A stretch of DNA of 64,000 nucleotides from Escallonia rubra. Taxonomy: Eukaryota; Streptophyta; Magnoliopsida; Escalloniales; Escalloniaceae. Below are positions 11,281 to 24,298 of the stretch, piece after piece. Position 1 is the first letter of the stretch. The number at the start of each line of letters is the position of its first letter. Where the stretch lies: the NCBI GenBank assembly GCA_033065855.1, contig JAVXUO010000926.1:124001-188000 (forward strand), read 5' to 3'. The notes under the pieces were generated by a model, which had not been told where the DNA came from, ran no database searches, and saw nothing but the letters and a program-made list of their open reading frames with translations. The position numbers were made by a program, and so were the translations under genes.

Positions 11281-13539
11281 ATATATATGGTAATAACCCT
11301 CCTCTTTCATGCTCTAATCTAGGAGGCTGCTATTCTCTTGATAATGTAATCTATGAATGTATACATAACTCTCCTGTGAGCTGGTTTAGTCTATCCAAGA
11401 TTGTCGTTGTTCTGTACCGAAAACATCTATTCTGTTGTTTCTGAATCTCCAATATCCTTGGGGATATCTTGTTTGAATGATAATTTGAACCATCCAAATG
11501 GGATGGTCATGAACTGTTTGGTCTATTACTTCTGTGTACCTGTTTGTTCCTTATCATCTTCCATTTACTTGTTTCCAATGGCACATATGCTGAATTTTGG
11601 ATACGATTTGTTCATGCGTGATGGTGAGCAGTAACGTTGGAAAGCATCCTCATGAAAATAATGGTAACACAAACTTTGACATTTTTTTTTCCTTGGGGAT
11701 TCAAACACTTCACCATCTCAGAGACAAAGTTTCTTCATATATACTGTTAATCCTGTGCATGGAAGTTCAAATTCTGTAGCACACCTAACACGAAAACAAC
11801 CTGATTAAGTTAATAATTAAAACACCTAAGAATCAGCTAAAACTAATTGCTTAATCGTGTATCTTTTGGAAGCACTTTCTACGGGTCATCAGCATAATGA
11901 TTTGCTTGCATACAGAGAAAACCACAATCCACTTTCATGCTTTCCTTACGGAGACTTGTAGTCGACGGATATTTCAAACTGGTCCTGATCTCATAGACCA
12001 TAATAAGATAAGTTGTTGCACTAACCTGCAAATATGGTACTAGACATTAAAATTTGTTTCTTGTTCTGGATAAAATTTTGTACCTTAGATACACAAGTGG
12101 TGATGATTCTCCTCTCTCAAATCTCAAATCCTGTTGATCGAGTCACTAATCATGATTCTGAGAGCCTAATAAACTAAATGAGGAAACTGATCCTGAGCTG
12201 AATTCATTGCATTAAACACTGCTTCGTAATATATAGCTTTGTTTACACAGAACTACTTATGTTTTTTTTTGTTTTTTGTTTTGCTAGCTGCTCCTACTGT
12301 AAATGAAGATCCTAATAGCTTTCTTGATTATTAACTGTTTTATTTCGTGCTTCTTTAAGGTGTTCAGAAAAAATTACAAAAAAGTCCAGTTGTTGGGACA
12401 AATATGAGTCCTCTTGGCATTCTCCTACAACGATCCCAGTATTATCTGGCTGATCACTAGATATGTAGATGAATATACAGTATAATCAATACATAACAGC
12501 AAGCAATCACAATATAGTATCAGTCTTCGAGGCTTTTATACTATTCATTAGATTTGGTTCTATGTGAAATTTAGGTTAGAGATGATTGATGAATTTTAAA
12601 ATTAGATTTGTTTTTCTTCGTTATATACCTTTTGCATACCAGATACTCGTGTATACAGTCGAATCAGGATATGGTTGTGCTTTTCTGATATCCGACCGGA
12701 TAGGGAAGTATCAATCAAGAAGTAGATAACGATATTGACAGACTCAGGAAACAGAAAATTAAGCATAGATTTTATTCTACATCCTAGTTGTTGGGGGGGA
12801 AAACTTGCCAATAGGAGTGGAACTTTTCACACAGTTCTCAGTCTGCATCACTTCCACTAGTATATGTCTTCGCAAACACTTGAAAGAGGTGTGTTTTTGC
12901 ATTATTGAACTAAAACCACTACTGAACTTTCAGCCATCTAAGATTGGGATGCATGTCAACCATGTAAGAATGTTTAAAGAGGATAAATAAGCAAAAGAAG
13001 AAAGAAGAAGAAACCAAATAGTACCTGAACCGTCTAATGGCATCAAAGACTTGAGGGGAGTGGCTCGAGTCTCAGGCTGTGAAATGATGACCACTGTCTT
13101 TATGCTGTCCTTGGCGTGAGAAATGAAAGGTGATAGTCATGATAGCGTCGCATTCTACCATTTTGGTCATCCCAGTTTTGTGCTCGTGCTCGTGTGTAGA
13201 GAACAGTGGTACTCTAAGCACCATTAGCAGGTGGTGTGAATCCCCCATAAATTGATTGGAACCCCTAGGTGGTAGGAAACGTGTTGAAAGAAATCTTATA
13301 AACCTCTTTACTAGTAAATGATACTCGACTCCAAGAACTTGTATTCCTAAACTCGATTGTTTGTGATAATTGGCGCCTTCATACTTTTGCAACCTTGTCA
13401 AAAACAAATATTAGAAGCATTGTAATGAGTATTCGAGGCTTTAGATGTACACAGCCTTAACTAAATCTTTGGAAGAAAACAAAAGTTTATGTACTAAAAG
13501 CGCACGTAGTAATCCGCAAACACGTAGCACATAAATATT
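11281..13539. other. 3' flank of the TCP gene and AT-rich intergenic DNA
   Basis: Presumably begins with the 3' UTR of the TCP gene. Only short open frames without recognisable domains are present. A 111-codon minus-strand frame at 13072-13407 shows no family resemblance and no gene context, so it is not annotated. Confidence 0.4.
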
Positions 13540-13846
13540 AACCCCGTACGCTTACTATATTTGTTTTCTGTTTTTAGCAACGATGATGAAAAAGATTCTT
13601 TTTTTGCGTACTTTTACTATTTTCTGTTTTCGTTTTGGATAAAATTACTCAAATAGTAACAAAAAACTGAAAACACCTCTTCAGCTTTTTTCACTCAAAC
13701 TTAACCCAATATAAGAAAAAATAGCTAAATTTTTTTTTGTGAAAATGATAAAAGTACAGGAACGGATTTTCAAACTGAATATGAAAATCATGAAAATGAA
13801 AACAGAAAATGAAAACAGAAAACAAATATGTTAAGCGTACGGGGCC
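13540..13846. mobile_element. 307-bp MITE with TIRs and imperfect 8-bp TSD
   Basis: The left end, from CCCCGTACGCTTACTATA, and the right end read in reverse, from CCCCGTACGCTTAACATA, are inverted copies extending about 28 bp to TTTGTTTTCTG. Flanks TAAATATT (13532-13539) and TAAATCTT (13847-13854) match at 7 of 8 bases, as expected for a hAT-type target duplication. The interior is rich in GAAAAC/AAAATGA words and encodes nothing. Confidence 0.75.
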
Positions 13847-14816
13847 TAAATCTTTACCAATTTTCGCGCCCTTGTATGACTTGGCAAATTATCCATATTT
13901 AATTGTTTGAATTTACATATTACTCATTCAGATGCGACTTTATCCGTAATAACTAAGAAGTCAAAGGAACTCGAGGTTTTGTGATTGTGACGATGTGCAT
14001 CCACAATATCTGCTTTCAAGGAACCATCTTATTAACTTTTTGTTGATTATAGCAAACTAGAATGGAAAACAAGAAAACCCTAATTGACACTTGGTCACAA
14101 CTAAATTGTCTAATCTACGAAACCTTAGATTTGCATTCGTAAACTAACTTATGTGACGAGAAGGTGTTAGGCACCTCACCGTACCTTATATAGGTGTTAA
14201 TTTATTTTTGATGATTTTCGTTCAAAATAAGGACAAACCTTAATTTAATTTAATTATTGGTTTGAACTCTATATCAGGGGTTGAGTGACCTACATACCCG
14301 ATCGGACTAATCGAGATCAAATATCGCAATTCCAATCCTAGAAAGGCGACCTAAATCTAGCCTATGGTTTGAAAAAATAGTTACATCAACTAGATTCTAT
14401 TGAACTGAGTACTGAAAAAGTGGTTAAACTACCAACAACCAGAACTTGATAACTGGGAGGGAATTTATTTTTCACTAACCAAAAAAATGATAGGAGAGTA
14501 TACCTTTAAACTTCGGTTGCGTGGTTGCTGGTTTGGATATATCCACGATGTAAGATCAATGTAAGAACAAGTGTACATGTGTACAGGGAGAGGATCATAA
14601 CATATCTTTTTATTAATAGAAAAACCTCACGGAATAATGACATCATCTCGATCAATGTCTCCGGGGGGTACTTTAGGGCTGTTCATATAGAGGCTTGGGG
14701 GCCTTAGGTGGAGATAAACTGCACAAAAAAAGAATAAGATACAACCCTAATCAGAACTAGACAAAACAATGAAAGACACAATCACCCCTTTACCGGCTGA
14801 TAAGGGTTCTATCCGG
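13847..14816. other. AT-rich intergenic DNA
   Basis: No gene or delimited element seen. Open frames are at most about 60 codons. Confidence 0.35.
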
Positions 14817-15270
14817 TAGGGGTGAGCACGGTTCGGTTGGTTTGGTTTGGAGGCTGAATACGAAACCAAACCGACCAATCTCGGTTTGAGAAAAAAAAGA
14901 ACGAACTGTGGTTGAACGGTTCGATTTCTGCGGGTTGAATGAATCGATTTGGACGGTTTGGGCCAAACTCAATTTTAGGCAAGCTTAGGCCCAAAATTAA
15001 TAACTTATACATGCTAATAAACTCCAAAAAAATAGATTTTTTTTTTTATCAAAATTAATAACACTTAGTGAGATGTAGGAAGCGAGTGAAAAATGTTGGT
15101 TCGGTTTATGCTGTTTCAAAAAAATCTGAACCGAACCGATCGAACCGAATGTACGGTTTGGGAAAAAAAAATCAAACCGATTCATTTTTAGATCGATTTG
15201 AAAATAGACGGATTAGTTGATTCGATTTTCACGATTGGATCGATTTCAACGGTTTAAATGCTCACCCCTA
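14817..15270 (+). mobile_element. Non-autonomous hAT-like element, 454 bp
   Basis: Ends are TAGGGGTGAGCA ... TGCTCACCCCTA, a perfect 12-bp TIR. They are flanked by 8-bp duplications CTATCCGG (14809-14816) and CTATCTGG (15271-15278) with one mismatch. The interior is rich in CGGTTTGG/CGAACCG words arranged as subterminal inverted repeats and encodes no transposase. TIR and TSD length fit hAT. The related copy at 15336-15821 is inserted in the opposite orientation only 65 bp away. Confidence 0.9.
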
Positions 15271-15335
15271 CTATCTGGTACACTCTTCCTTAAAATTTTA
15301 CTTTAAAGCCCTTTCTAGAAGTATGCCATTGAAAT

Positions 15336-15821
15336 TAGGGGTGCGCGTTTAAACTGTTGAAACCTATCCAACCGTGAAAACCGAACCAACCAATCCGTCT
15401 ACTTCCAAACTGATCTAAAAATCAATCGGTTTAGTTTTTTTTTTTTTTTCCAAACCGTACATTTGGTTCAGTCGGTTTGAATTTTTTTGAAACCGCATAA
15501 ACCGAACCAACCGTATATAATATAACATATCTATATTTTTACCTAATTCTAGTTATTTTTTACTAACCCTAGTTATCTAACCACTCATATAAAATGGGAT
15601 AAACCCTAAATCCCTTAACGTAACACATATTTTTCACTCCCCGCCTACATCTCACTAAGTGTTATTAATTATAATTAAACAATTCAGTTTTTTTGAAGTT
15701 TATTATTATGTATAAGTTATTAATTTTTGGGCTTAAACTTGCACAAAATTGAGTTTGGCCCAAACCGATTAAATTATTCAAACCGAACCGTTCAACTACG
15801 GTTCGACCGTGTTCACCCCTA
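15336..15821 (-). mobile_element. Non-autonomous hAT-like element, 486 bp, same family, inverted
   Basis: Begins TAGGGGTGCGCG and ends GTTCACCCCTA, with a perfect 8-bp target duplication ATTGAAAT at 15328-15335 and 15822-15829. In reverse complement its interior matches the 14817-15270 element, including GGGCCAAACTCAATTTT and ATTAATAACTTATACAT, so the two are family members in opposite orientation. No open frame of note. Confidence 0.9.
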
Positions 15822-17548
15822 ATTGAAATGCACATGAATAAATAAAAACATGCCCAATACAAACGAACTAGATTACTATTCTCTTACCTTAGTTACGCCT
15901 AATACAAATGAACTCACTAGATAGAACTAAACAAAAACAAAAAGGAAATAAAGCCTACGACTAGACTGGATCTTACTGAGCCAAATAGGACTGGACATGA
16001 GTAAAGTATAAAATAACGTCTACAAAAATTGGGTATCTAAGCCACTTATCTCGATCAATTTCTAGTTAAATGGTTTATAACTTAGCTTCTCTGCTAAGAG
16101 ATGTAGAAGCGGACGGGCTCAGGTCGGTTGCCATTTTCCCTATCTTCATTTGCATTCTTTTGAGATTTTCTTGTGTAGTACCATTTGTAAATTTGTCTTG
16201 AAAGACACCAAATTCAATAATAATTCTCTTTAAAAATATATTATTGGACCTCACTGTGGTATTTTTTACTTATGAATGTTTAAAAAATGGTATTCAAACA
16301 ACATAGAGAAGTTATATATATATATATACCATTCTGAAAAGGTATCTTATTCATATTTTAAAACCGGATGAGAAGAAGAGCATAAAAAACGAATGGGTAA
16401 CCAAATAGAGTGTGGCCTCCCAATGAAATCTAGAGGATGCTAATGGGAAAAAAAAAAATAGCTCCCTTATCGAGAAATCTCGGCCTCGTTCCGGCTCACA
16501 ATAGAGCAACATTATCACCGTACCGATGCTTAATTACCTCTAATAAACAAGACCAAGGACGCTCATGTAATCTGCTATGGTATTATCCTTATCTAATGTA
16601 TCTATTAATAGATTATTATAGCATATGTGAAGCCTGGTTCGATGTGTGTTATCCACCTTGCTGCATCTGAATACTTTTTAACCATTAAGGTTGACTGGAA
16701 AGTAGACAATGATGGCTCAGACAAGAGTTATGCATGCTTGATCACGAGTCCTTTAGATGCACTTTGAATAAAGGATTAAAGATATGATTCCAAGGAAGTA
16801 ACTTGTGAGCTACATTCATGCACTTAAAAGTCAATATTGCGCAACTAACAAGCAGAAAGCTTCATAAAAGCTCTCCTAGGTGAAATATCCAGATCAAATG
16901 ATTCTGCGTAAAGCTGGAAAATAGTGGGGTTAGATTTTTCTACTGTTCCTTTTCCACATTGAAAATAAAGAAAAATGCGAAGGAAGCTATAAAATTCATG
17001 GAACCCTCCCTGAAACTTTCTTGCATAGACAACAAAAGGGAACAAATGAACTTACTACTCCTTTGATCCTCTTCCCTTGCTATGGAACTTCTCCATCTTA
17101 TGATAGAGGTACCTGTCGCACAAATTATATCGAATTTACTCCTTGATTTTCAACTTTCTTACGTTGTATATATATCCAATCAATTACAAGGAATAAATTT
17201 CAATACTTCGGTGAAATTGCGTTAAGGAGTCATTTGGCCGTTCATCATGTGCAGATTAATGTGCAGGTGGTGCCAATCATCTTGAAGTTGATGGAAACCC
17301 ACCCCAAGCATATCATGCAGTGACAATACACTCCTGACTCTGAAGCTTTTCTGAGCAGTCCAAAGAGTTTATGCAAGTGGACGAACACTAAAGAGTATAA
17401 GATGATCATTCACAACCTTTGTACTATTTTCGGATGGGATAATCCTTTTTGTAATCTTCACTATGTCATAAGCGCATTTGTCCGCAACAAAAAGGCATTT
17501 TCTCCAATGAAGGTTCACGCGAAAGTCGACAAGCACTAGATATATATC
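15822..17548. other. AT-rich intergenic DNA
   Basis: A short TA repeat at about 16314-16328. Otherwise only short open frames without domains. Confidence 0.35.
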
Positions 17549-18310
17549 TTGAGCATTGACTCGTTAAAGGTATTTGTAAAAATTGTTAGCCCAATCGTGT
17601 GTAAGGCTACATAGTCATACACTTCATATGATTTTCGTTCTGACAGTAGCTCGGCAATTTTCACATTTTATCCGACGTACAATTTTCTATCTTCCAATTG
17701 AAATCTAATTTCACGAGAGTACAAGGTAAACCTGTAGCTAGAAACTTAGCTTTATTCAAGGTGCCTCAACTAAGTTGATCTAAATAGGGAGGATTGCTCA
17801 TAATAATATATTAAGCTAGGGAGACATTTCAATATATATCGTACAGTTTTGGAAAGAGTCTGTTCATACTAACAGCGTAGCTGAAGAGAAAGTAATAACA
17901 CTTGAAAGTTATGTCATTCAATATATTTCTTGAGCATTGACTCGCTAAAAGTATTTGTAAAAATAGTTAGCCCAATCGTTTGTTAGGCTACATAGTCATA
18001 CACTTCAAAATATTTTCGTTCTGACAGTAGCTAGGCAATTTTCACATTTTATCTGCCGTACAATTTTCCATCTTCCAATTGAAATATAATTTCACGAGAG
18101 TACATGGTAAACCTGTAGCTAGAAACTTAGCTTTATTCAAGGTGCCTCAACTAAGTTGATCTAAATAGGGAGGATTGCCCATAATAATATTTTAAGCTAG
18201 GGAGACATTTCAATATATGTCGTACAGTTTTGGAAAGAGTCTGTTCATACTAACAGCGTAGCCGAAGACAAAGTAATAACACTTGAAAGTTATGTCATTC
18301 AATATGTTTA
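17549..18310. repeat. 381-bp tandem duplication, two copies
   Basis: Copy 1 (17549-17929) and copy 2 (17930-18310) start with TTGAGCATTGACTCG and run in parallel to ATGTCATTCAATAT. By eye there are only about a dozen and a half substitutions, so the duplication is fairly young. No open frame is conserved between the copies. Confidence 0.93.
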
Positions 18311-18709
18311 AACAGTGGAAAAAACAAAACCTTTTTCTCACTTCTTGCTTATGCTGTAGGATGAGTACAACTGAGTAGCAGTTTTGGCCTTTCCTGAATG
18401 GGAATCCAGCAGCTCAACCAAAGGATTAGGTCGTTAGGGTACCAATTGTTGGATACCTGTCTTGGTTTTAAGCAAGACGTCATGTTATTTGTAGCTTCCT
18501 GTGGACTTCTTATGTATGACATCTTTCCCTCCCCAAGAAGTTCATGGGTGGCTTGCGGACATGTTCAAGCAACCTCAAATGTGGTAATCAGGTTCCGTCT
18601 AATTCGATGAAATCAAGATCTACACTCTTAGGCAATGTGTTTGTCTTGGTTAAGGCCAATATCTTGAGGAAGATTGGGTGTGTCGATGCTGAATTTAGTA
18701 GATAACATG
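18311..18709. other. Intergenic DNA with a short similarity to 31.5 kb
   Basis: No gene. About 50 bp near 18390-18445, including CAAAGGATTAGGT and GGGTACCAATTG, resembles 31527-31582, suggesting both come from the same old retroelement family. The match is short and imperfect. Confidence 0.25.
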
Positions 18710-19770
18710 TTAAGTGGCTGTTCAATTATAATTTTTGGATTCTATATCTGTAATGATGTCAAAAAGACTCTTTTTTCTTTTGTTGTTAATTATAAAATTT
18801 TATTTTTATTTTAGATAAACGTTATCCAAACAGTGTAGAAAAGTAAAGACACCTCAAGGAGTGTTTTTCCAATTTTCCTGCTCCATTCACTTTATGTCAG
18901 AAAAAAGCAAAATAAAAGCACTATTCATCATTTTTTTTTCTCATCTCGTGATCACACTCTTTCTCTCTATCTCTATTAGCACCACCATGCACATCATTGA
19001 CCACCTTCGTGCCACCACGAAAAATCGTGACCAACCACCGTGCCATCATGATTGCCGTCAAACTACCATCCTTAGCTTAGGTTTTCCAATCAAATCGTCG
19101 TCCAAACATACCAGATTCCATCACCACCTCGCCATCTATCCGCTTTCACCACCCTTTGCACCACCATGGCCACTAGTGCCAAACACATGCACTAGATCCC
19201 ATCACAAGAGCTGCCATCTCAATCGTATCCACCACCCTCTGAACCACCACCGCCGCTACTGCCAAACACACGAGATGCCATTACTGCTTCTTCCTCTACT
19301 GCCAAACACACGAGATGCCATTATTGCTTCTTCCTCTATATCTTCTTCCCCCTCCACTCCCATCATCCCCATTTATTGCTTTAGCGTGCACCATCTCATG
19401 GTGGATATTGGGGGTTTAGGGCAACGGTGGTTGAAGAAGAAGATTAAGGTTTGCTCTGATATTCCGTTGGGAAATGAAAATTGAGTGGGGCTTTCCTCTG
19501 AAAAGACGCTGATCAGTGGTTCATATGTCAGAATTTTTGAGGAATTTGAGGGAGTACCGTGATAACTTGACACGTCAGTAGTACGGACATTTTGAAAAAT
19601 TAGGATGAAAAAACAAACAAGATTAGGTGAAAAAAGTAACATCAAATTGAAAGATGTAAATGAACAAAATAGTATTTTTGTTTTAATTTTTTTTCAAAAC
19701 AAAAACTCGCAGAATATATATAAGAAATAAAAACTGAAAAGTAAAAAGTGTAAACGAATATGACCTAAAT
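18710..19770 (+). mobile_element. Probable non-autonomous element with CCACC-rich core
   Basis: AT-rich arms surround a pyrimidine/CCACC-rich core (about 18960-19380) that yields a 207-codon open frame of low complexity (His/Pro/Thr/Ser-rich). Inside the core a 40-bp unit, CTACTGCCAAACACACGAGA followed by TGCCATTACTGCTTCTTCCT, is repeated twice (19256-19335). Other copies of this architecture lie at 24.6-25.4, 34.0-34.6 and 45.8-46.3 kb. Ends and TSD could not be fixed. Confidence 0.4.
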
Positions 19771-22700
19771 GCTTGGCTAAGGTGGCTTAGCGAAGATCAT
19801 CGGAACTTGTTATCTGTGTCTAGTCTTGGTCCCTTAGGGCCATGACCCGTGTGTCGTCACTTGAAAAAATGATTGAACACAAAGAATAGAGATTAGCCTA
19901 CCACTCTGCTTTCCAGTGAAGCTGCACTAAAGTAGTAACATGTCATTCTTGTAAGCATTGTTATCTGTGAATCTAGTCTTGGTCGTATTCCTTGTTTGCT
20001 AGTTCAATATATTCCGGTTTGCCCACAAAATAGAATAAAAAATCGGAGCCTTGTTGCTTAAACGTTAATTAATAAACAGTAGTTGAAAAGAAGCAGGACC
20101 AATGTCCTCCCACAGTAAAACTCCTTGTTCTTTAATGTTGAACCGTGCCTTTAACCTAAAAGTAACCCAAAAAGTGTTGGTAGTAATTGGGTTTAAACAC
20201 GGATAACCAAAATATGAAATCATCGGCGGGTTCAATGGCTAACTGACGAAAAAAACAGGCACAATATATACTTGCATGGAGATTAACGGTCGAGGAATGA
20301 GAGTGCAGTTGAATGGTAAGGCATGACTTATGAAAATTTTTGATTAAGGAAAAAGTAAGAAGCCCTAATGAAAAAAGTAGTTCCTGAATGGGTTGTGTAA
20401 TAGGCAAACAAGCCCTAATTATTAATAAGCAAGCCTAGTTACTTGTTGATTCTTCTCAACTTGCTTTAATTTTTCGGCTTAGTGCTATGCGGGTAAGCGA
20501 TAGACTTGGGTGTTTTAGGATAATGCACGATTGTTTATGCGGTGTGATTACAACCCTTGACACTAAAAGCGAAAACTGCTTTTGGCATTATGCCATGTAG
20601 TATGTCGAATATATGATATGGAAGACAGCACGATTAAGAACCCTACCAATACCAAACAACGCAGTTCATGGATTCAGGGTAGACAAAAAAGTGTCGCTGA
20701 AAAAACTTATCCAAAAGATTCTGGAAGTTTGTCCAGGTCCAGAGCACATACAGATACTGAGGCTGTAAGATGCCCATAGAGAAAGGAAATGGGGTGGGAC
20801 TAGTGTACTATTTGATCAAACAACATCAATAGTGATGGAACCTGCTTTCGTACGGATCTTGACCAAGTGCAAGGGCAATACCATGCTATGGTCCCCCAGC
20901 TAAGAGGTGGTCCTGTTTAGGGTTTAAAGCTGTGGATTCATCAATTCACTGCCCCCCCCCACCTTTCAGCTTCAGACGGTTTTATCTTCAGGTAATCAAG
21001 TCTTTCATATCTGATCCGTCTTGAGTTTTCTGCTCTCTTTTGAGTTTTCTGCTCTCTTCATCCCTCTCAAACACACAAGCCTATTTGTAAGGGTAAAATA
21101 GATCTACACGCCCCAAAGCACCCAGATTACATGGATGGGAGACATGGGGGCATCTAAAGCAGTACCCAAGTCCTGAAAGCAGAATATTCAGTTTGGATTG
21201 GGCAGATGGGGGGTGTGTGTGTGTGTGGTGGGGGAGAGACTTAGCTTCCAAGAGGATAACCCTAACAGTGACTTAGTCTTTGATTTGGCAGGAAGTGAAC
21301 CAGATGAGATGCTAATTACTCTTTAATCTGCTTGTGAAACCCTAAAAGCGGCTTACGAGAGAGGGAGAGAGAAAGAGGGGGAGAGAGAGGGAGGGAAGGG
21401 GAGAGAGAGAGAGAGAGAGAGAGAGATTTACTGAATAACCTAGCACAAACCATGAAGGGATTTATGCACTGTGGTTCTGATTTAATTATTCTTCTTGCAA
21501 GAACACTCATATATGGAACTCTTGACAGAGATGAGAAAGCATCCATTCATCCATCATTCCAACTGAGGTAAGTCAAGGCTTTGTCTCTATATGCAAGTGC
21601 AATCCCACCACCATTTGGGCAGAGATCTAAGTGAGATTAAGGAAAAAGAGGCAGATAGTTGCTAACTATGGGTTCCCTTCCTTTCACTTTCAGTCACTAA
21701 CACCTTGTGAAATTTTTTGAGCGTTGGAGTTTGAACGGAGAGAAGAAATGGGAGGAAAGTGAGCATTTTCCTGCGGTGGAGGTGGCGTTCTCCTTCGACC
21801 CAGGATTTAATTTCTCTTTCATCTTCCTTCTAATTTCTATTTACAGACAGCAACCCTGGTCAGGAATTTTTCAATAATCGGCCCTTAAATCCTACAGATT
21901 ACACTACAGGGATGTAAGGGCAAATAAGAATCACATATTTGTATTAGTTGGTTAAGTAGATCTAAGATCTCGAAGTTGAGAAAAAAATAACAAAGTTTAA
22001 AGGTTCAAATTGTCTTACTCCTACATTTCTTGAAAGTGGAAGAGCTAATGGATTTATGTATGTCCATTACGTGATAGTTTTTAGTAACGCGAAGTAGGCC
22101 TAAACTTGGAATTGCATGAGCGGTGCATTTTGCGCACACGTCGACGGCAAAGTAGAGGTGCTTATAGGTGCACTCAGTTTTACTTTTATGTGATTCCAAC
22201 CACAGTAGAATTCATCTCTTTCTTTCAAGAGCTTCTTTCTCCATACTACGTACCGAAGAAATTGGAAGAAATGAAAGCTGTTTTTATGAAACTTTTGCAA
22301 ATACTCCCAAACCTAACCTGATGTAAAATTAAAAGTAAAAGCAAATTGTAGAAGGCTAGCCATGTTACCAAAGTAAACATAATTTCGTCAAAGCTTGTTG
22401 TACTACCTATTTCTGAAACTGCAAGTCCCTTTGGCCTTAGGGCTAGCCTATAGTCATAAGTTGTGCTTCCAGTTTTTTGTTCTTTTCCAAATCACTAGCA
22501 AGATGAAGCAAAAACCTTCTTCTTCCCATGTAAATTTACGAACAAAATTAATCCACAATGCTTTTTGTTCCTTGCTGTCCTCTTCTAATCTCATCTGTAC
22601 TTTCTCATCCTTTCGAATATCTCGAAATTATCCTTTTGTGAAAGACCAACCCTTTTTGTGTACAGCCACTGATCAATTTGATATCAATCTCAGCAATGAG

Positions 22701-24298
22701 AATCATTCTTATTATTATTGCCTGTGAATGAAGAGATTTCGAGCTATATTGTTTGCGCACTTTCCAGTCTACCATAGGGCCTCCAATAAGGATACTAGAC
22801 CTTATTCTTTTGCAGTTTCATGATTTTCCCTTCTTAAATTAAAAAAAATATGAAAATTTTGATAGATATCATGATCAAAATGAACCAAAGGAATAACCTA
22901 GAGTTACCCAAGGCGACGCTTGAGGGACTCAAATCGGAGAGCGATACAAAAGCGACTGAGGAACGGAGGAAAAGCAAATAGAAACGACTCAAAAACTACT
23001 TAGAACTTGTAGCAATTAGGAAAAGTAACAAGGGGCGAACAAGAGCAGATAAAGCACTACAAAAGAAGTGGATAGACAAACCAATTTATGGATGCTCACA
23101 CATGCACAAACAAGTTGCAACTTCCATAGAGCATCCATCCAAATCTAAGAAGTTGATATTTGTTAAGCTAATGCAAGAAGTTCACTGCACTGTCATGCCA
23201 TTGCAATATGCGCATGCTAGGATATATCTGTTTTGATAGAAAGGGATCGTAAATTTTATACCCTATCATGTTTATCCACACATTTTTGTGTCGCTTAAAG
23301 AGTGCAATAGTGAGACATTTCCATACAGAAACTAGCAAAAATGACTTAAGAACTAGTAAAATATCATGGCAACTGGCAGGAGAGCAAATGACCATTCATG
23401 CTACTTGGTATTTCAGTTAGGAGAGAGACTAACCATACGAAGCTGCAGATAGAGGTACAAGTATCAGAATCTCCTGTTATATATGTAGTAGTCCAATTAA
23501 ACCTGCCAGGAAAATGCCTAATAAAGATACTAGGCTTGGTGAATAGACATGCTTTTATAATGTAGTGTTCTCCTGTTTAAGCAAAGAACTAAGCATTTAC
23601 TATTAGGTTGGTTTTCAATTGAGGATCTTCCATGACATCTGAAACCAATCAGACAATTAATACTAGTAAACCATTTTTCGTTCACATAACTCATAATGAA
23701 TAAGATAATGAATTCATTCAAAAGATGAATCTAATAGTAATGTGTTTACAAAGTACCCCGAGGCCCATAACTGTTTATTTTACCAGTAGAAGGGAAGATA
23801 AAATGGGCACCATGCAACTCTGTTTTGTTTTTCCTTTAGTATTGTTCTCTACTTTCCACTACTATACATGGTAAAACATGGAATCTAGGTTTCGACAGAG
23901 CTAATGTTTGAGGGATCGTAAGAAATAACTGGTAGACAAACTTGCTCTTGAGGTGAAAATTTTGACCTTTAACTTGGCTATACAACTGTAGACTGCTTCA
24001 AAAGACATCCATTTTCCAAAGTGTCTTGAAAATACATCAACAGACTGGGCAGAAAGATATAGAAGTTTCTGAGCGAGACAAAAGGAGCTCAGCTGATACT
24101 TTTACGGAAATCCTGAACATGGCTTCTCCTTTGATCTTTCTGATAGCGTAGATTTACTTTATCACAAGCAATTATTGGACTGTCATAATATATACATACA
24201 TGTGGGGATGTCTGTCTAACTGTCTACAATAAGAACCCTCGTACTCACTCCGTTTTATAGATGGAGTCCCTAGACCTTTTTGCTAACTTTTAGGGCAT
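19771..24298. other. Intergenic DNA without recognisable genes
   Basis: Contains a GA-rich microsatellite (21356-21426), a short GT repeat near 21212 and a C-run near 20954. Open frames reach at most 110 codons (22395-22727) and have no recognisable domain, conserved neighbour or splice partner. Confidence 0.4.
21356..21426. repeat. GA-rich microsatellite
   Basis: Imperfect (GA)n/(GGGA)n followed by a long pure GA run. Confidence 0.85.

Noticed and set aside
13072-13407. 111-codon minus-strand frame
   Set aside because: No recognisable domain, unusual composition and no gene context.
18861-19484. 207-codon open frame
   Set aside because: His/Pro/Thr-rich translation of the CCACC core with a 40-bp tandem repeat; no domain.
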